This document shows, one piece after another, positions 5,059 through 5,124 of a stretch of DNA of 5,124 bases. Below the pieces are notes generated by a model. It was given only the letters and a program-made list of their open reading frames with translations. It searched no databases and had not been told where the DNA came from. Numbering within the stretch: the first letter of the stretch is position 1; each line of letters starts with the position of its first letter. Origin of the DNA: HGM04593 sp045578665 (GTDB lineage Bacteria > Bacteroidota > Bacteroidia > Bacteroidales > Bacteroidaceae); NCBI GenBank assembly GCA_045578665.1, contig JAZNKR010000038.1:1-5124 (forward strand). Direction: 5' to 3'. The translations under genes were made by a program, and so were the position numbers.

Positions 5059-5124
5059 TTAAATCCAAGGAGTGTCATCCAAAGGCGCAGGGTCGCTCAA
5101 AACAAATCCTTGTTCCACTTCCAC
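5059..5124 (-). CDS. C-terminal end of the upstream operon gene (partial)
   Basis: The last 21 codons and TAA stop of a minus-strand gene that enters from the right edge, reading VEVEQGFVLSDPAPLDDTPWI. The 21-bp gap to the lipoprotein start has no terminator, so the two genes are probably cotranscribed. The alternating hydrophobic start (VEVEQGFVL) looks like a final beta strand followed by a short acidic/proline tail, which would suit another secreted surface protein such as a fimbrillin-like lipoprotein. That is an inference; 21 residues cannot settle the family. Confidence 0.7.
   Translation of the reverse strand: MEVEQGFVLSDPAPLDDTPWI

Overview
The window looks like chromosomal DNA from a gut Bacteroidales bacterium (Bacteroides, Phocaeicola or a close relative). 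The evidence is a fimbrillin-like/GLUG-repeat lipoprotein with the acidic post-cysteine export signal typical of Bacteroidota surface lipoproteins, promoter boxes of the Bacteroidota form TAnnTTTG, and weak or absent Shine-Dalgarno sequences. The genus is an inference from these features. Every convincing gene lies on the minus strand, so transcription runs from the right end of the window to the left.

Right part (5124 down to about 2855): the last 21 codons of an upstream gene are followed after 21 bp by a 706-residue lipoprotein gene. That protein has a lipoprotein signal peptide, a fimbrillin-like (Mfa-like) N-terminal region and at least seven GLUG-type repeats, and probably sits on the outer surface. 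A strong intrinsic terminator (2855-2886) closes this operon.

Middle (2154-2860): about 700 bp without an intact gene. It holds a small 48-codon gene that appears broken by one missing A, with its own promoter-like boxes; two degenerate arrays with a period near 22 bp (11 bp in the first); a 15-bp perfect tandem duplication in a purine-rich tract beside a CG-alternating run; and a plus-strand open frame that may be the relic of a phage- or plasmid-type protein. The stretch reads like decayed accessory DNA between two stable operons.

Left part (2153 down to 76): umuD and umuC, 5 bp apart, encode the self-cleaving accessory subunit and the catalytic subunit of error-prone DNA polymerase V. Active-site residues, the cleavage site and the clamp-binding motif are all visible. 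The umuD ATG lies only 4 nt from its -7 box, so its mRNA may be leaderless. Downstream on the same strand is an 89-residue DUF4298-like protein with its own possible promoter. At the extreme left edge another minus-strand gene may begin (MKQNVIRNLA...).

Functionally there are two modules: surface display on the right, and a mutagenic DNA-damage response on the left. The sequence gives no reason to link them. The most unusual material is the repeat-rich relic between them.
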